DNA of 64,000 bases from Bacillota bacterium (GTDB taxonomy: Bacteria; Bacillota; Clostridia; Christensenellales; JAEXRW01): assembly GCA_023454175.1 (NCBI GenBank), contig JAEXRW010000040.1, positions 46,827 to 110,826 of the forward strand. The letters run 5' to 3'. Position 1 is the first letter of the stretch, and the number at the start of each line of letters is the position of its first letter. The translations under genes were made by a program, and so were the position numbers. Under the pieces are notes generated by a model. It saw nothing but the letters and a program-made list of their open reading frames with translations, made no database searches and had not been told where the DNA came from. Shown here one piece after another: positions 9,089 through 18,318 of this stretch.

Positions 9089-10678
9089 ATGAAGATACTG
9101 CTGCTGTATCCCGAAATACCCGATACGTTCTGGAGTTTCAATTATGCCCTGAAATTCATTTTGCGTAAAGCCAACTTCCCCCCGTTGGGCTTGCTGACGG
9201 TCGCTTCTCTGCTGCCCGAAGGCTGGGATATCCGTCTGCTGGATATGAATGCCGGCAGACTCCAAAATAGTGATCTTTTATGGGCGGATTATGTGTTTAT
9301 CAGCGCCATGTCCATCCAAAGCAAATCCGTGGAGGATGTTTTGGAAAGATGCCGGCGCCTCGGGGCAAAGACCGTGGGCGGAGGTCCCCTTTTCACAGCA
9401 TGGTACGATAAATATGAGCAGGTGGACCACCTCGTATTGAACGAGGCCGAGCTCACGCTGCCCTTTTTTCTCAAAGACCTGCAGGATGGCAAGGCACGCC
9501 ATTTGTACCGCACGGATGGGTTCGCGGATATCCGAGCCACACCCATCCCCCGCTGGGACCTCATCAGCAAGCGCAAGTACGCCTCCATGAATATCCAGTA
9601 CTCCCGCGGCTGCCCGTTCAATTGCGAGTTTTGTGATATCGTTTCCCTGTATGGGCATGAGCCCCGGCTGAAGGCAAAAGACCAGATCATTGCGGAGCTG
9701 GAGTCGCTGTACCGGTGGGGCTGGAGGGGGAACGTCTTCTTTGTCGATGATAATTTCATCGGGAACAGGGCTGTATTGAAGCAAGAGATTTTGCCCGCCA
9801 TCGTGGAGTGGATGAAGGCGCGCGGCTATCCCTTTTCCTTTTTCACCGAAGCCTCCGTGAATCTGTCCGATGATGACGAGCTCATCCGCCTCATGGTGGA
9901 AGCCGGGTTTAATATGGTCTTCATCGGCATCGAGACGCCCAACGAGGAGAGCCTCGCCGAGTGCGGCAAGCACCAGAACAGGAACCGGGATCTGGTATCC
10001 TGCGTGAAAAAGCTCCACCGGTCCGGACTGCAGGTGCAGGGCGGCTTCATCGTGGGGTTTGATAGCGATCCCGAGTCCATCTTCAAAACGGTGGTGGATT
10101 TCATTCAGGAAAGCGGCATCGTCACCGCCATGGTGGGCCTGCTCACGGCGCTGCGTGGGACGCGCCTGTACAAAAGGCTGCAGGGCGAAGGCCGTATTTT
10201 GAAAAGGGACTCGGGGGACAATACCGGCTTTTCCCTGAACTTCATCCCCCGCATGGATGCCGGTACCCTGGTGGCAGGATACCAGGGCATTATAAAGGAT
10301 ATTTACTCGCCCAAGAACTACTATGCCAGGGTCAGGCAGTTCCTTCAGGACTTTCATTTGAAGGCCAGGCGCACGGTCCGCCTGCCAGGCTGGCGGGATA
10401 TCTATGCGCTATTTAAGTCGATCTTTCATCTCGGGTTTGTGGATAGGGATTATAAGGAGTATTGGAAGTTCATGTTCTGGGCCCTTTCCCGCCGTCCCCT
10501 GCTTTTCCCCATGGCCGTCTCGTTTGCCATATACGGCTATCACTTCCGCAAGGTATACGAGTCCAACGTGGCGTTTGAATCTTCTGAAGCATCCGGGGAA
10601 TCTGATATGGCAAAGGATGGGAAGGCGGATCTGGCCTCAGGCATGGTATTGACGAAAGAGCCGCCCATGGGGCAGTAA
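9089..10678 (+). CDS. B12-binding-domain radical SAM protein (DUF4070 type)
   Basis: The N-terminal cobalamin-binding-like domain starts at KILLLYPEIPDTFW, and the radical SAM core carries CPFNCEFCD, the CxxxCxxC motif for the [4Fe-4S] cluster and S-adenosylmethionine. The DUF4070-type C-terminal region (residues of about 380-480) is typical of this family of roughly 500 residues. I chose ATG 9089 because homologues start at MKILL. An upstream ATG at 9071 would add six residues, and neither has a good ribosome binding site. Family members modify lipids or other hydrophobic substrates, but the substrate here is unknown. The gene converges on a lipoprotein gene only 29 bases away. Confidence 0.88.
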   Translation: MKILLLYPEIPDTFWSFNYALKFILRKANFPPLGLLTVASLLPEGWDIRLLDMNAGRLQNSDLLWADYVFISAMSIQSKSVEDVLERCRRLGAKTVGGGPLFTAWYDKYEQVDHLVLNEAELTLPFFLKDLQDGKARHLYRTDGFADIRATPIPRWDLISKRKYASMNIQYSRGCPFNCEFCDIVSLYGHEPRLKAKDQIIAELESLYRWGWRGNVFFVDDNFIGNRAVLKQEILPAIVEWMKARGYPFSFFTEASVNLSDDDELIRLMVEAGFNMVFIGIETPNEESLAECGKHQNRNRDLVSCVKKLHRSGLQVQGGFIVGFDSDPESIFKTVVDFIQESGIVTAMVGLLTALRGTRLYKRLQGEGRILKRDSGDNTGFSLNFIPRMDAGTLVAGYQGIIKDIYSPKNYYARVRQFLQDFHLKARRTVRLPGWRDIYALFKSIFHLGFVDRDYKEYWKFMFWALSRRPLLFPMAVSFAIYGYHFRKVYESNVAFESSEASGESDMAKDGKADLASGMVLTKEPPMGQ

Positions 10679-10707
10679 ACTGCCTGCAAGCCTGGACCTC
10701 GCGTCTG

Positions 10708-11835
10708 CTATTGTATCAGTTCGGCTGTTTGCCGGATCTTGGCGAGGCCGTTGTCGATCGTGATCTGGTTGATGGAAAATGTCCCGTCCGGATAGGTGAT
10801 ATTGATGTATGCATTGTCCTGTGTCGTACCCAGCCAGATATAGCCTTCATCCCCTGCCAGGCTGTACAGGCTGGTCACGTCCGCCGCCCTGTATGTCTTT
10901 CCCGTATCCGTGTCCAGGGCGGTAAGGATCATACTGGCGCCGTCCTTTGCCACGTACAGGATATATTGCCCGTACCGGGAAAAGGTGAAATCCCGGTCGA
11001 TGTTTCTGCAGATCACCCGCTGCTTCCCCGAAGCCAGGTCCTGGGACACGAAGCTTTCTTCGTTATAATAATAGATCCTTCCGCTGATGGTTTCGTATGC
11101 GTCCCATTCGGCGATATAGCTGGTGATCTGTCTCGACCTTTTGGTTTTTTCGTTGTATTCGTATATGTAGTCACCCTCCGCGCCGTAGGGTTCGGTATGG
11201 TAGATCTTCCCGCCGATTGTTTGGATGCTGGATGCCTCCTGCAGGATCTTCTTCAGATGATTCCCGTCCAGGTCCATGGAGTACAGGCTGCTCCTGTCTG
11301 CGCGGTCCGGCTTGCGTGTGTCCAGGCACAGGTACATCGTCTTGCCGTCGGTGAATAGTTCGTAGATATTGTATGGCAGGGTTGCCGTTTTCACATTCTG
11401 CCCCGTGGCGGTGTTGTATGTCCACACTTCGTTGAATACGTTCTTATCGCTGTTGCTGTAAGGGACCCAGTAGATCATACCTTTGTCCCATGTGTAGGTG
11501 GCGCACTCGTCCAGTATCTTGTCCACGGCGTGGGTCTTTTTGTGTATAGCGTAGACGGCGTTGGTCGAGCCGTTGTTGCTCATCGTATAAAAGTAGATGC
11601 TGTTTTTATCTTCATACATATCCCTGTCCGAGGGCAGGCGCGAGATTACTTTGGCGTCGGGGATATCCTTGTCCAGCAGCATCGCGCGCGGTGGCGTCTT
11701 GGATGGTCCTGCGATGGCCACGGTGTCATCAGGGATGCTCGTTACCGAAGCTGTACCGGGGTCAGGCGTGCTGGCGCATGCGCTCAGGCACAGGGCGCTG
11801 AATATGATGATTGCGGTTGACAGTATTCTTTTCAA
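10708..11835 (-). CDS. Propeller-like lipoprotein (DUF5050 type), copy 1
   Basis: This predicted lipoprotein (about 375 residues) has a signal peptide ending in CLSAC. It is followed by a short Thr/Pro spacer and a series of blade-like repeats (YFYTMSNNGSTNAVYAIHKK, LYSMDLDGNHLKKI, ISGRIYYYNEESFVSQDL) characteristic of DUF5050-type beta-propeller domains. Two paralogues lie in tandem at 29651-31950, and all three share an S-x-D-I-P-D segment or its equivalent after the linker. I chose the TTG start at 11835 because an AGGAG lies nine bases upstream; the ATGs at 11844 and 11865 have no correctly spaced site. It probably acts as an extracytoplasmic binding or sensing protein, which is inference from fold and location. 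Confidence 0.8.
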   Translation of the reverse strand: MKRILSTAIIIFSALCLSACASTPDPGTASVTSIPDDTVAIAGPSKTPPRAMLLDKDIPDAKVISRLPSDRDMYEDKNSIYFYTMSNNGSTNAVYAIHKKTHAVDKILDECATYTWDKGMIYWVPYSNSDKNVFNEVWTYNTATGQNVKTATLPYNIYELFTDGKTMYLCLDTRKPDRADRSSLYSMDLDGNHLKKILQEASSIQTIGGKIYHTEPYGAEGDYIYEYNEKTKRSRQITSYIAEWDAYETISGRIYYYNEESFVSQDLASGKQRVICRNIDRDFTFSRYGQYILYVAKDGASMILTALDTDTGKTYRAADVTSLYSLAGDEGYIWLGTTQDNAYINITYPDGTFSINQITIDNGLAKIRQTAELIQ

Positions 11836-12027
11836 GGATGCCATCTCCTCCGGCTGTCGTTGCATGTTCCATATATTATATCGTATTTTAAGTTTATATT
11901 GTTAACTTACGGCATTTTCATGCGCGTCTGTTGATACATCCTTTACATTCCTTTCGATTAATGCCGCCCGTTTGGTGATAATATATATTATATAAAAGTC
12001 TATCTTGTCTAAGGAGGTTTTCGGGGT

Positions 12028-12735
12028 ATGTTCATGCCCTTTGCATACTGGTACGATCCCACGTGGCTCATTCTGATCCCCGCCGTCATCCTGGCTATCT
12101 ACGCGCAGGTACGCGTGTCTTCCACGTTCAATCGTTACAGCCAAATCATGTCCGAGCGCGGATTCACAGCTGCAGAGGTGGCATCCCACATGCTGCGCCA
12201 CCACGGCCTGGGGGATGTGCCGGTGGAAATGGCCCAGGGAAGGTTGACCGACCATTACGACCCGAAAAAGCGTGTGCTGCGCCTTTCGCAGAGCACATTC
12301 TCCAGCAGCTCCGTCGCCGCGCTGGGCGTGGCTGCCCATGAGGTGGGCCATGCCATCCAGCATCAGCAGGGTTATACGCCCATGAAGGTGCGCACCGCCC
12401 TCGTGCCGCTGGCCAATATCGGTACCTATGCCGCCTTCCCGCTGCTCATCCTGGGATTGATTTTGCAGTTGGTCGGCCTCGTTTATGTCGGTATCGGCGT
12501 CTTTGCGCTCGCCGTTTTGTTTCAATTGGTGACGCTGCCCGTGGAGTATGATGCCAGCCGCCGTGCCCGTACGCTGCTGCAGGATGGCGGGTATCTCACG
12601 GTGCAGGAAACAGCCGACGCGCGGAAGGTGCTCAGCGCCGCCGCGCTCACCTACCTCGCCGCCACCCTCATGAGCCTGCTCCAGCTCCTCCGTTTCATCC
12701 TTCTTGCCGGGGCCATGGGCCGCCGCCGCGATTGA
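12028..12735 (+). CDS. YugP-type zinc metallopeptidase, membrane-anchored
   Basis: This 235-residue membrane protein belongs to the neutral zinc metallopeptidase 2 family (YugP). The N-terminal helix (AYWYDPTWLILIPAVILAIYAQ) is followed by a cytoplasmic domain with the HExxH zinc motif in AAHEVGHAIQHQ, near residue 108. Two more hydrophobic stretches follow (ANIGTYAAFPLLILGLILQL and VGIGVFALAVLFQLV). A perfect AAGGAGG ribosome binding site precedes the ATG. The gene is followed 60 bases later by the HAD gene. The substrate is unknown; YugP homologues are near-universal in Firmicutes and not well characterised. Confidence 0.9.
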   Translation: MFMPFAYWYDPTWLILIPAVILAIYAQVRVSSTFNRYSQIMSERGFTAAEVASHMLRHHGLGDVPVEMAQGRLTDHYDPKKRVLRLSQSTFSSSSVAALGVAAHEVGHAIQHQQGYTPMKVRTALVPLANIGTYAAFPLLILGLILQLVGLVYVGIGVFALAVLFQLVTLPVEYDASRRARTLLQDGGYLTVQETADARKVLSAAALTYLAATLMSLLQLLRFILLAGAMGRRRD

Positions 12736-12794
12736 TTGCATTGCCTGGTGATGTATAATAAATGCATCAATTTGTTTGAGGTGGGTCGCGCTCA

Positions 12795-13478
12795 ATGATA
12801 AAAGCCGTTGTTTTCGATATGGATGGCCTCATGTTTGATACCGAGCGTCTCGTGAGGATTGCCTGGGATCATGCGGGCCGTCAGATGGGTTATGATATAC
12901 CGTCCGACCTCTTTTCGCTGACCGCCGGGATGGACATCCCCAATACCCGGCGTATTTTTGTCCAGCGTCTGGGAGGGGATTTTGATTTCTTTGCCTGCCG
13001 GAAGCTGCGCGTGGATTACATGATGCAGTACATTCTCGATCACGGCCTGCCCGTGAAACGCGGTTTGTATGAATTGCTGGATTTTCTCAAAGGGAATGGG
13101 TACGATATGGCCATCGCCTCCTCCACCGAAGCCGACAAGGTGGAATTCAATCTCGCCAAGGCGGGCGTTTCTCATTATTTTTCGCATTTGGTCTGCGGGG
13201 GCATGGTGCCACGCGGCAAGCCCGCGCCCGATATCTACCTGAAAGCCGTGGAATTGCTTGGGTTGGAGCCCGGCGAATGCATCGCGTTGGAGGACGCGCC
13301 TGCCGGCATCCTTTCCGCATATCGCGCCGGCCTCAGGCCCGTCATGGTGCCGGACCTGGTGGAGCCTGATGAAGCGACAGACCGTATTCTTTATGCAAAA
13401 GTGTCATCCCTATCCGATGTGGTCGGTTTGCTTATCCGCGAAGGCACAGCTGGATTTACCCTTCCCGTTATTTCTTGA
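12795..13478 (+). CDS. HAD-superfamily sugar-phosphatase/phosphoglucomutase-like
   Basis: This is a 227-residue HAD hydrolase of subfamily IA. Motif I is VVFDMDGLMFDTE, with the nucleophile and acid aspartates at residues 8 and 10. Motif II is the Ser/Thr in IASST. Lysine and motif III follow in RGKPAPDIYLKA and ALEDAPAGILSA, the latter typical of beta-phosphoglucomutase and related phosphatases. It acts in the cytoplasm on small phosphorylated metabolites; the substrate cannot be told from sequence. A GAGGTGGG site precedes the ATG. The promoter of the next gene overlaps its 3' end, so that gene can be expressed independently. Confidence 0.88.
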   Translation: MIKAVVFDMDGLMFDTERLVRIAWDHAGRQMGYDIPSDLFSLTAGMDIPNTRRIFVQRLGGDFDFFACRKLRVDYMMQYILDHGLPVKRGLYELLDFLKGNGYDMAIASSTEADKVEFNLAKAGVSHYFSHLVCGGMVPRGKPAPDIYLKAVELLGLEPGECIALEDAPAGILSAYRAGLRPVMVPDLVEPDEATDRILYAKVSSLSDVVGLLIREGTAGFTLPVIS

Positions 13479-13480
13479 TA

Positions 13481-13489
13481 TGGTATAAT
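13481..13489 (+). promoter_or_regulatory. Extended -10 promoter
   Basis: TGGTATAAT lies three bases after the HAD stop codon and 26 bases before the lipoprotein start, a typical promoter distance. Confidence 0.6.
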
Positions 13490-13514
13490 GTAGGCGTATC
13501 ATGAATGGGGGTAT

Positions 13515-14411
13515 ATGTGGGTGAGGAAACCGCTGTCCTTTCTTTTTGGCATTGCCCTTGTGCTCGGTATGGTCGTTGTTTCCACCGGCTGCATGAATGA
13601 AGCGGTGGCTAAGGTCTCCCGCGTGCTGGATACCCTCTCCGCTAGTAAAGCCCGACATGTCGTCATGACCGCGGAAAACCGCCTCGGCAAGGTGGAAGGC
13701 ATCACAGAGGCAGAAATCGTTATGGATTCCTTTGAGGATTTCACATTGAGTGGCGATGATGCGGTATTGAAGGCAGGCTACAATGTTGCAGGTGTACCCT
13801 CGGATCTCCAGCAGGAAACCATGCCGGACGCATTTATCAAGGATGGTTTTTATTATTACTTATATCTCGATCCTGACTCATTGCAGCAAAGGTACATAAA
13901 GCAGCCTGTGGGCGATACCGGTATGAAATCGTACAAGAAGCTGTTTTTGCCGCCAAAACTGGTTGGTCAGGCTGTGCAGGCTGGCCGGGTAAAAATAACA
14001 GTGGCAGGACGCGATGTAGATGCCGAAGTCTACAATGTAGCTCTTTCGCAGGATTACCTCGATAAACTAATTCAGCGCAATGGCCCTGGCGCGGCCGGTT
14101 CGCTTCTGTCCTTATATCCCGAGAAAGCCCGTGCTCGCACAGAAATGGAAGTACCCCCAGATGTTTATAAATTCCACGGGTATACCTGCCGCATTTATCT
14201 GGAGGATGGACGTTTTGTGCGGTATGAATTCAGTTTCAGCCTCACCCTGGATAATTCGAAATTCCTTGTCTACCCGGGAAACGTTTCGGGTTTCACGGAT
14301 TACCAATACAAAGAAACGATTGATGTATTGGAAACTGGGGATTACTTGCCGATAGACTTCCCGGCCTTCACGGACGAAAACACCATGCCGCCCCCTTCTT
14401 TCGGGGATTGA
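13515..14411 (+). CDS. Lipoprotein of unknown function (298 aa)
   Basis: The signal peptide FLFGIALVLGMVVVSTGC ends in a lipobox with Cys near residue 26, so it is a membrane-anchored extracytoplasmic protein. The mature part begins with MNEAVAKVSRVLDTLSASKA and has alternating strands (AEIVMDSFEDFTLSGDDA, DGFYYYLYLDPDS, FHGYTCRIYLEDGRFVRY). That layout resembles the LppX/LolA-like or DUF6612-type lipoprotein fold, which binds hydrophobic ligands; this is a resemblance only. A GGGGG site precedes the ATG and an extended -10 promoter lies just upstream. It ends with a low-complexity MPPPSFGD tail. The neighbouring gene encodes another lipoprotein with its own promoter. Confidence 0.75.
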   Translation: MWVRKPLSFLFGIALVLGMVVVSTGCMNEAVAKVSRVLDTLSASKARHVVMTAENRLGKVEGITEAEIVMDSFEDFTLSGDDAVLKAGYNVAGVPSDLQQETMPDAFIKDGFYYYLYLDPDSLQQRYIKQPVGDTGMKSYKKLFLPPKLVGQAVQAGRVKITVAGRDVDAEVYNVALSQDYLDKLIQRNGPGAAGSLLSLYPEKARARTEMEVPPDVYKFHGYTCRIYLEDGRFVRYEFSFSLTLDNSKFLVYPGNVSGFTDYQYKETIDVLETGDYLPIDFPAFTDENTMPPPSFGD

Positions 14412-14491
14412 ACAGAATTGCAGCTCGTTTCCAACGGAATGAACGTAACTTTTCTTTCATAATTTTGTATCATTTCTGTCTATACTGATTA

Positions 14492-14500
14492 TGGTATAAT
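14492..14500 (+). promoter_or_regulatory. Extended -10 promoter
   Basis: TGGTATAAT lies 30 bases before the TTG start of the C1A peptidase gene. No consensus -35 is visible at the expected distance. Confidence 0.6.
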
Positions 14501-14530
14501 GTTCATAATCTCTTTGGGAGTGCGATCCGT

Positions 14531-16012
14531 TTGAGAAGATTTTTGCGTCCTGCCTTGTCGGTCATTTTGATTCTGGCAGTCCTGGTGCTTCCGGGCTGTT
14601 TCATGTTCTTCCAGCTGGACGACCCGTCCGGCTTTTCGGTTGTGGGCCCCACACCTTCCGTGGGTATCGCGGCGTCGCCGCATCCTTCCGAGGCTGGCTC
14701 AGACCAGCCTTCAACGGCATCTCCAGCGCCCACAGAGACGCCTGCCGCGCCGCCCGCTTCGTTTGATTTGCGGGCGCTGGGCGCCGCGCCCACCGTGGAG
14801 GATCAGGGGGACAGCAACGACTGCTGGGCCTATGCCGCCCTGGCCGCCCTGGAGTCCGACCTGGCCTATCAGAACGGTGTGGCCGTGGATCTCTCCGAAA
14901 ACCACCTCACGTTTTCCTGCGATACCGGGCGGGGCAATACCTGGGGTTTTTATGATGTGCTCAATGACGGGGGCAACAGCGATATCGCCGCGGCCTATTT
15001 TGCGCGCCGCAGCGGCCCTGTCGATGAGTCCGCCTTCAAATACGCCTCCCCTCCCAGGGTCGATGTGACCCGCTCGGCGAAGCCTTCCTATGTCGCCCGC
15101 CAGGTCCTCTATATCCCCTCCCACGTGGATGATGACCACCCCGTGGCCAGCAGTGAGGACGTCCAAACGGTGAAGCAGGCCCTCATGCGCTACGGTGCGG
15201 TTTGTACCGATATCCGCATGGATGAGCGCTATTTTTCCGATAGATCGGATTCCTACTATTTCCCGGAGAAGCAGGCCACATCCCGGAGGCCCGCGGACCA
15301 CAGTGTGGTGCTGGTGGGCTGGGATGATGCCTTCCCGGCCGAAAAATTCCTGAAAAAGCCCCCGGGGGATGGCGCCTGGATCGCACAAAATAGCTACGGT
15401 TCCAAATGGGGCGATGGCGGCTATTTCTATATCTCATACAGTGACGCCTACGTATGCTCCTTCCCCGTGGCCTTTGCAGGTATCGTGCCGGCGCAGCCAT
15501 CCGGGCGCGCGTATGTCTATGATCCCCTAGGCGTGAACCAGCTGTATACCCCCAGGAATGCCGCAGTGGTCTATGGCGCCAATGTTTTCGACCGCCAGCA
15601 GGATGGCGTCATTGTGGATGGGGAAGCGCTGGATTCCGTCTCTGTGTATCTGGAAGATCCCGGTACCACCGTCACCGTATCCGTCGGCCAGGCGGGCATT
15701 GCGGCTGACCCTTCCGCGTTTGTGCTGAAAGAGGTGGGTTCAGCCACGTTTGCCGAGCCGGGGTACCGTACCCTCGTGCTGGACCGGCCCCTGCCCCTCA
15801 TGCAGCGCTGGTTCTGTGTCTCCGTGCGTTTCTCGGGCAGGGACGGCGTGGAGCTCCCCATCGAATCGCGTATTGAAAACTACTCCAGGGCCGCAGCCTC
15901 CCCCGGCCAGAGCTGGTACAGTTCCAGCGGGGATAAATGGACGGATATAACGTCTGTGAAAAAGGACTCAAACCTCTGCATCAAGGCCTTCACAACTGTA
16001 CCCCTGCAGTGA
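14531..16012 (+). CDS. Surface C1A (papain-family) cysteine peptidase lipoprotein
   Basis: This 493-residue lipoprotein starts at TTG after TGGGAG. The signal peptide VILILAVLVLPGC gives lipid-modified Cys23, followed by a Ser/Pro/Thr linker (residues of about 40-75). The papain-fold domain has the oxyanion Gln and catalytic Cys98 in EDQGDSNDCWAYAAL. The catalytic His is in DHSVVLVGWDD, and the Asn is in NSYGSKWGDGGYFYIS. The last 160 residues form a beta-sandwich resembling the lectin-like domain that often follows bacterial C1A peptidases. The triad looks complete, so it is probably an active extracellular protease. It has its own promoter and terminator. Confidence 0.9.
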   Translation: MRRFLRPALSVILILAVLVLPGCFMFFQLDDPSGFSVVGPTPSVGIAASPHPSEAGSDQPSTASPAPTETPAAPPASFDLRALGAAPTVEDQGDSNDCWAYAALAALESDLAYQNGVAVDLSENHLTFSCDTGRGNTWGFYDVLNDGGNSDIAAAYFARRSGPVDESAFKYASPPRVDVTRSAKPSYVARQVLYIPSHVDDDHPVASSEDVQTVKQALMRYGAVCTDIRMDERYFSDRSDSYYFPEKQATSRRPADHSVVLVGWDDAFPAEKFLKKPPGDGAWIAQNSYGSKWGDGGYFYISYSDAYVCSFPVAFAGIVPAQPSGRAYVYDPLGVNQLYTPRNAAVVYGANVFDRQQDGVIVDGEALDSVSVYLEDPGTTVTVSVGQAGIAADPSAFVLKEVGSATFAEPGYRTLVLDRPLPLMQRWFCVSVRFSGRDGVELPIESRIENYSRAAASPGQSWYSSSGDKWTDITSVKKDSNLCIKAFTTVPLQ

Positions 16013-16034
16013 TATAGATCAAGCCATATATTAT

Positions 16035-16060
16035 AAGGAGCAGGTTTAACTGCTCCTTTT
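16035..16060 (+). terminator. Intrinsic terminator
   Basis: AAGGAGCA and TGCTCCTT pair around GGTTTAAC and are followed by a T run, 20 bases after the peptidase stop codon. Confidence 0.85.
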
Positions 16061-16125
16061 ATTTGTTAACGCGTCGATATTCTTAAAAACAAGTTGCCTG
16101 TTCCAATGCTATTTGGTTGAAAAAG

Positions 16126-16155
16126 CCCGTAGGGGCCGATGCCCGTCATCGGCCC
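16126..16155 (+). repeat. TAGGGG-hairpin repeat
   Basis: CCCGTAGGGGCCGATG is followed by CCCGT and CATCGGCCC. The arms GGGCCGATG and CATCGGCCC pair perfectly. Related copies lie at 23016, 28018, 28131, 32985 and 38014. Confidence 0.65.
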
Positions 16156-16265
16156 ATTATTGATGATGCCTCTGTAAATTCAACGATGGTCATATTGCTA
16201 AACCGATACTTGCTCTTGCTTTTCCATTATGCTATATTTATCCAAATATATTTTGGGTGGTTGCC

Positions 16266-16955
16266 ATGGATAAGATGGACCATGTCAGGGATCATTTCGA
16301 GGGCGAGGCGCCCGTGTATGATGGTGTGATCAGAAACCTCATCCCGTATTACCCGCAGATGGTAGAAGCCCTCGTCTCTGCCCTGCCGTTTGACCATGAT
16401 GATGCGTTTAACGTGCTGGATCTTGGTTGTGGCACGGGCACGGTCTCCCGCGCCGTGCTGGATGCCTTCCCGTGCGCCCGCCTCACCTGCCTGGATATCG
16501 CGGAAAACATGCTGGGCATTGCCCGCCGAAGGCTGTCCAGTGCTCAGGATGCGCGGTTCGTCCATGCCGACTTCTATCACTACGGGTTTGACAGGCAGTA
16601 CCATGCCGTTGTGTCCTCCCTGGCGCTCCATCACCTGGTGACGCCGCAGGACAAGCTGGACTTCTATGAGAAGATATATGATGCGCTCAAACCCGGCGGC
16701 ATCCTGGTCAATGCCGACGTCGTACTGGCCTCTACGGATACACTTCAGCGGCAGTACATGGAGCATTGGAAATCATTCATGTTGCGCGCTTTGCCGCAGG
16801 ATGAAGTGGAAAACGTCTGGATTCCAAAGCATTACGAAGAGGACAGGCCCGTATCCCTTCTCGACCATCTGGCGATGCTGAAGGAAGCGGGATTCACTGC
16901 GATGGATGTGGTCTGGAAGTATTATAATTTCTGCGTCTACATGGCCGTAAAATGA
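16266..16955 (+). CDS. Class I SAM-dependent methyltransferase
   Basis: This is a cytoplasmic protein of about 229 residues with a Rossmann-type methyltransferase fold. Motif I is VLDLGCGTGTVSRAVL, motif II is CLDIAENMLGIARRR, motif IV is YHAVVSSLALHHL, and a post-I helix covers the adenosine. The pattern resembles the Methyltransf_11/UbiE group. I chose ATG 16266, which has GGTGG five bases upstream, over the GTG at 16257, which has none. The acceptor substrate is not indicated. The gene converges on the TVP38 family gene, with 47 bases between the stops. Confidence 0.85.
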   Translation: MDKMDHVRDHFEGEAPVYDGVIRNLIPYYPQMVEALVSALPFDHDDAFNVLDLGCGTGTVSRAVLDAFPCARLTCLDIAENMLGIARRRLSSAQDARFVHADFYHYGFDRQYHAVVSSLALHHLVTPQDKLDFYEKIYDALKPGGILVNADVVLASTDTLQRQYMEHWKSFMLRALPQDEVENVWIPKHYEEDRPVSLLDHLAMLKEAGFTAMDVVWKYYNFCVYMAVK

Positions 16956-17002
16956 TTCAAGGGATATGCATTGGGCAGATTACAGTTCGGAAAGGGCTCC
17001 CC

Positions 17003-17968
17003 TTATTCGGGTTTCAATTCATTGCATATTTTCCCCGGCGCCTTTGCAAAAGCCTTCATGATATATCTGAATCTCTTTTCCAGTGCTGCGATGTCATCGG
17101 GCAGGCTTAACCTGTATCGTTTGATGATGGGCTCCGCCTTTTCGGTTTCCGCCTGCTCCTCCGCCTCCTGTACCATCTCCGCCTGTTCGATAGCTTTCAC
17201 TTCTTCCATCTGAGCGATGGCCTCTTCCTGTGCGGCCGCTGCTGCCGCTGCTTCCCCTTCCTTTTTCTCCAGCCGCTTCATGATGAGCCTGTTGATGAGG
17301 ATGCCGATGCCCGCCACCACCGCCGTAGCCCCATAGATGATGACGAATTTCCAGATGTCCCCCTCCAGCAGGATGGAGCCTGCGTATGTGGAGGTGATCA
17401 CCGATGGGATGCGCGCCAGCGTCGCGATCAGGATGAACCTTAGCGGTTTGATGGGTGTCAGCCCGGCGAAGTACGTCAGCACGTCCTTCGGTGTCCCCGG
17501 GATGAAAAACAGGATGAACGTCACCAGCTCCAGCCTTTTTGTGTTCTGGAGGAACTTCATCTTCTGGAACTTTTCCTTTTTGATGAACGTGCTCACAAAG
17601 GAGTACCCCAGCCAGCGCGTCAGGAAAAAGATGCCCGTCGTCCCGATCACCACGCCCAGCAGGCAGGTGAGCAGCCCGCCGAAGGTCCCGTAGATCACGC
17701 CCGCCAGCACCTCGATGGGTTCGCCGGGGATGATGGCCACCACGATCTGCATCACCTGGATGCCCAGCAGCGTCAGCCACCCCAGCACGCCCTGCCCCTG
17801 CAGCGAGGCCCGCAGCTTCTCGCGCTCCGCCGTATCGTTCAGGGATAGGATAAAGGGCATGAACTGGATGGCCAGCCACACCACCACCCCCAGGAAGATG
17901 GCGATGGCGGCAATCTTGATGATGATCCCCCTGTGCCGTTTGATGAATTCCCAGATTTTCTTCCCCAT
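17003..17968 (-). CDS. TVP38/TMEM64 (VTT/DedA-related) membrane protein
   Basis: This 321-residue inner membrane protein has several hydrophobic helices between residues 15 and 230. The VTT-domain signature is recognisable in VAIIPGEPIEVLAGVIYGTF and FFIPGTPKDVLTYFAGLTP. Family members are implicated in phospholipid scrambling or membrane homeostasis. The C-terminal 90 residues (EKKEGEAAAAAAAQEEAIA ...) form a long Ala/Glu-rich coiled coil, which is not part of the usual family length and is probably cytoplasmic. It is transcribed alone. The upstream 0.5 kb contains two structured elements. Confidence 0.88.
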   Translation of the reverse strand: MGKKIWEFIKRHRGIIIKIAAIAIFLGVVVWLAIQFMPFILSLNDTAEREKLRASLQGQGVLGWLTLLGIQVMQIVVAIIPGEPIEVLAGVIYGTFGGLLTCLLGVVIGTTGIFFLTRWLGYSFVSTFIKKEKFQKMKFLQNTKRLELVTFILFFIPGTPKDVLTYFAGLTPIKPLRFILIATLARIPSVITSTYAGSILLEGDIWKFVIIYGATAVVAGIGILINRLIMKRLEKKEGEAAAAAAAQEEAIAQMEEVKAIEQAEMVQEAEEQAETEKAEPIIKRYRLSLPDDIAALEKRFRYIMKAFAKAPGKICNELKPE

Positions 17969-18096
17969 GTTTTACCCCGACATCATTCGTTGTTGAATAG
18001 CATTCCCCGTGCTCCTGTTTCCCGTGGAACACTTGTCACTATTCTATCAGATTCCTCCCTTTCCTGCCACTTGCATAGACGTTAGATGACAACCCA

Positions 18097-18150
18097 CCCT
18101 CCCATGCAAATACAGCTGGAAGTTTTATGCCGTTGATAGACATGGGAGGG
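18097..18150. repeat. Long stem-loop with 10-bp perfect arms
   Basis: CCCTCCCATG at 18097-18106 pairs perfectly with CATGGGAGGG at 18141-18150 around a 34-base loop. It could be a small mobile-element relic or part of a transcribed leader. No T run follows. Confidence 0.5.
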
Positions 18151-18236
18151 GCAGGGGAGGGAACAAGCCCTGCATTTATGGGACGTTCGATCAGTAACTC
18201 CGGTTCATACCTGTTTGCTGTTATATTACCAACGTG

Positions 18237-18318
18237 GGGTCCGGGGCCTTTCGATGAAGCGAGCAGCGTACCGTGGCACGGTCGCACCGTGTGATGCCGC
18301 TGAATCGGGCCCCGGGCG
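18237..18318. ncRNA. Candidate structured RNA, hierarchical stem
   Basis: Three nested helices can be drawn. The outer pairs CCGGGGCC (18241-18248) with the GGCCCCGG segment of 18308-18316. The middle pairs CAGCG (18264-18268) with CGCTG (18298-18302). The inner is CACGGT-CGC-ACCGTG (18277-18291). A TTC-GAT-GAA mini-hairpin sits in the first internal loop. The region has no coding frame. Whether it is transcribed, and from which strand, is unknown. Confidence 0.4.

Noticed and set aside
11902..12795. 297-residue minus-strand ORF
   Set aside because: It is antisense to the YugP-type peptidase, which has HExxH and a perfect ribosome binding site.
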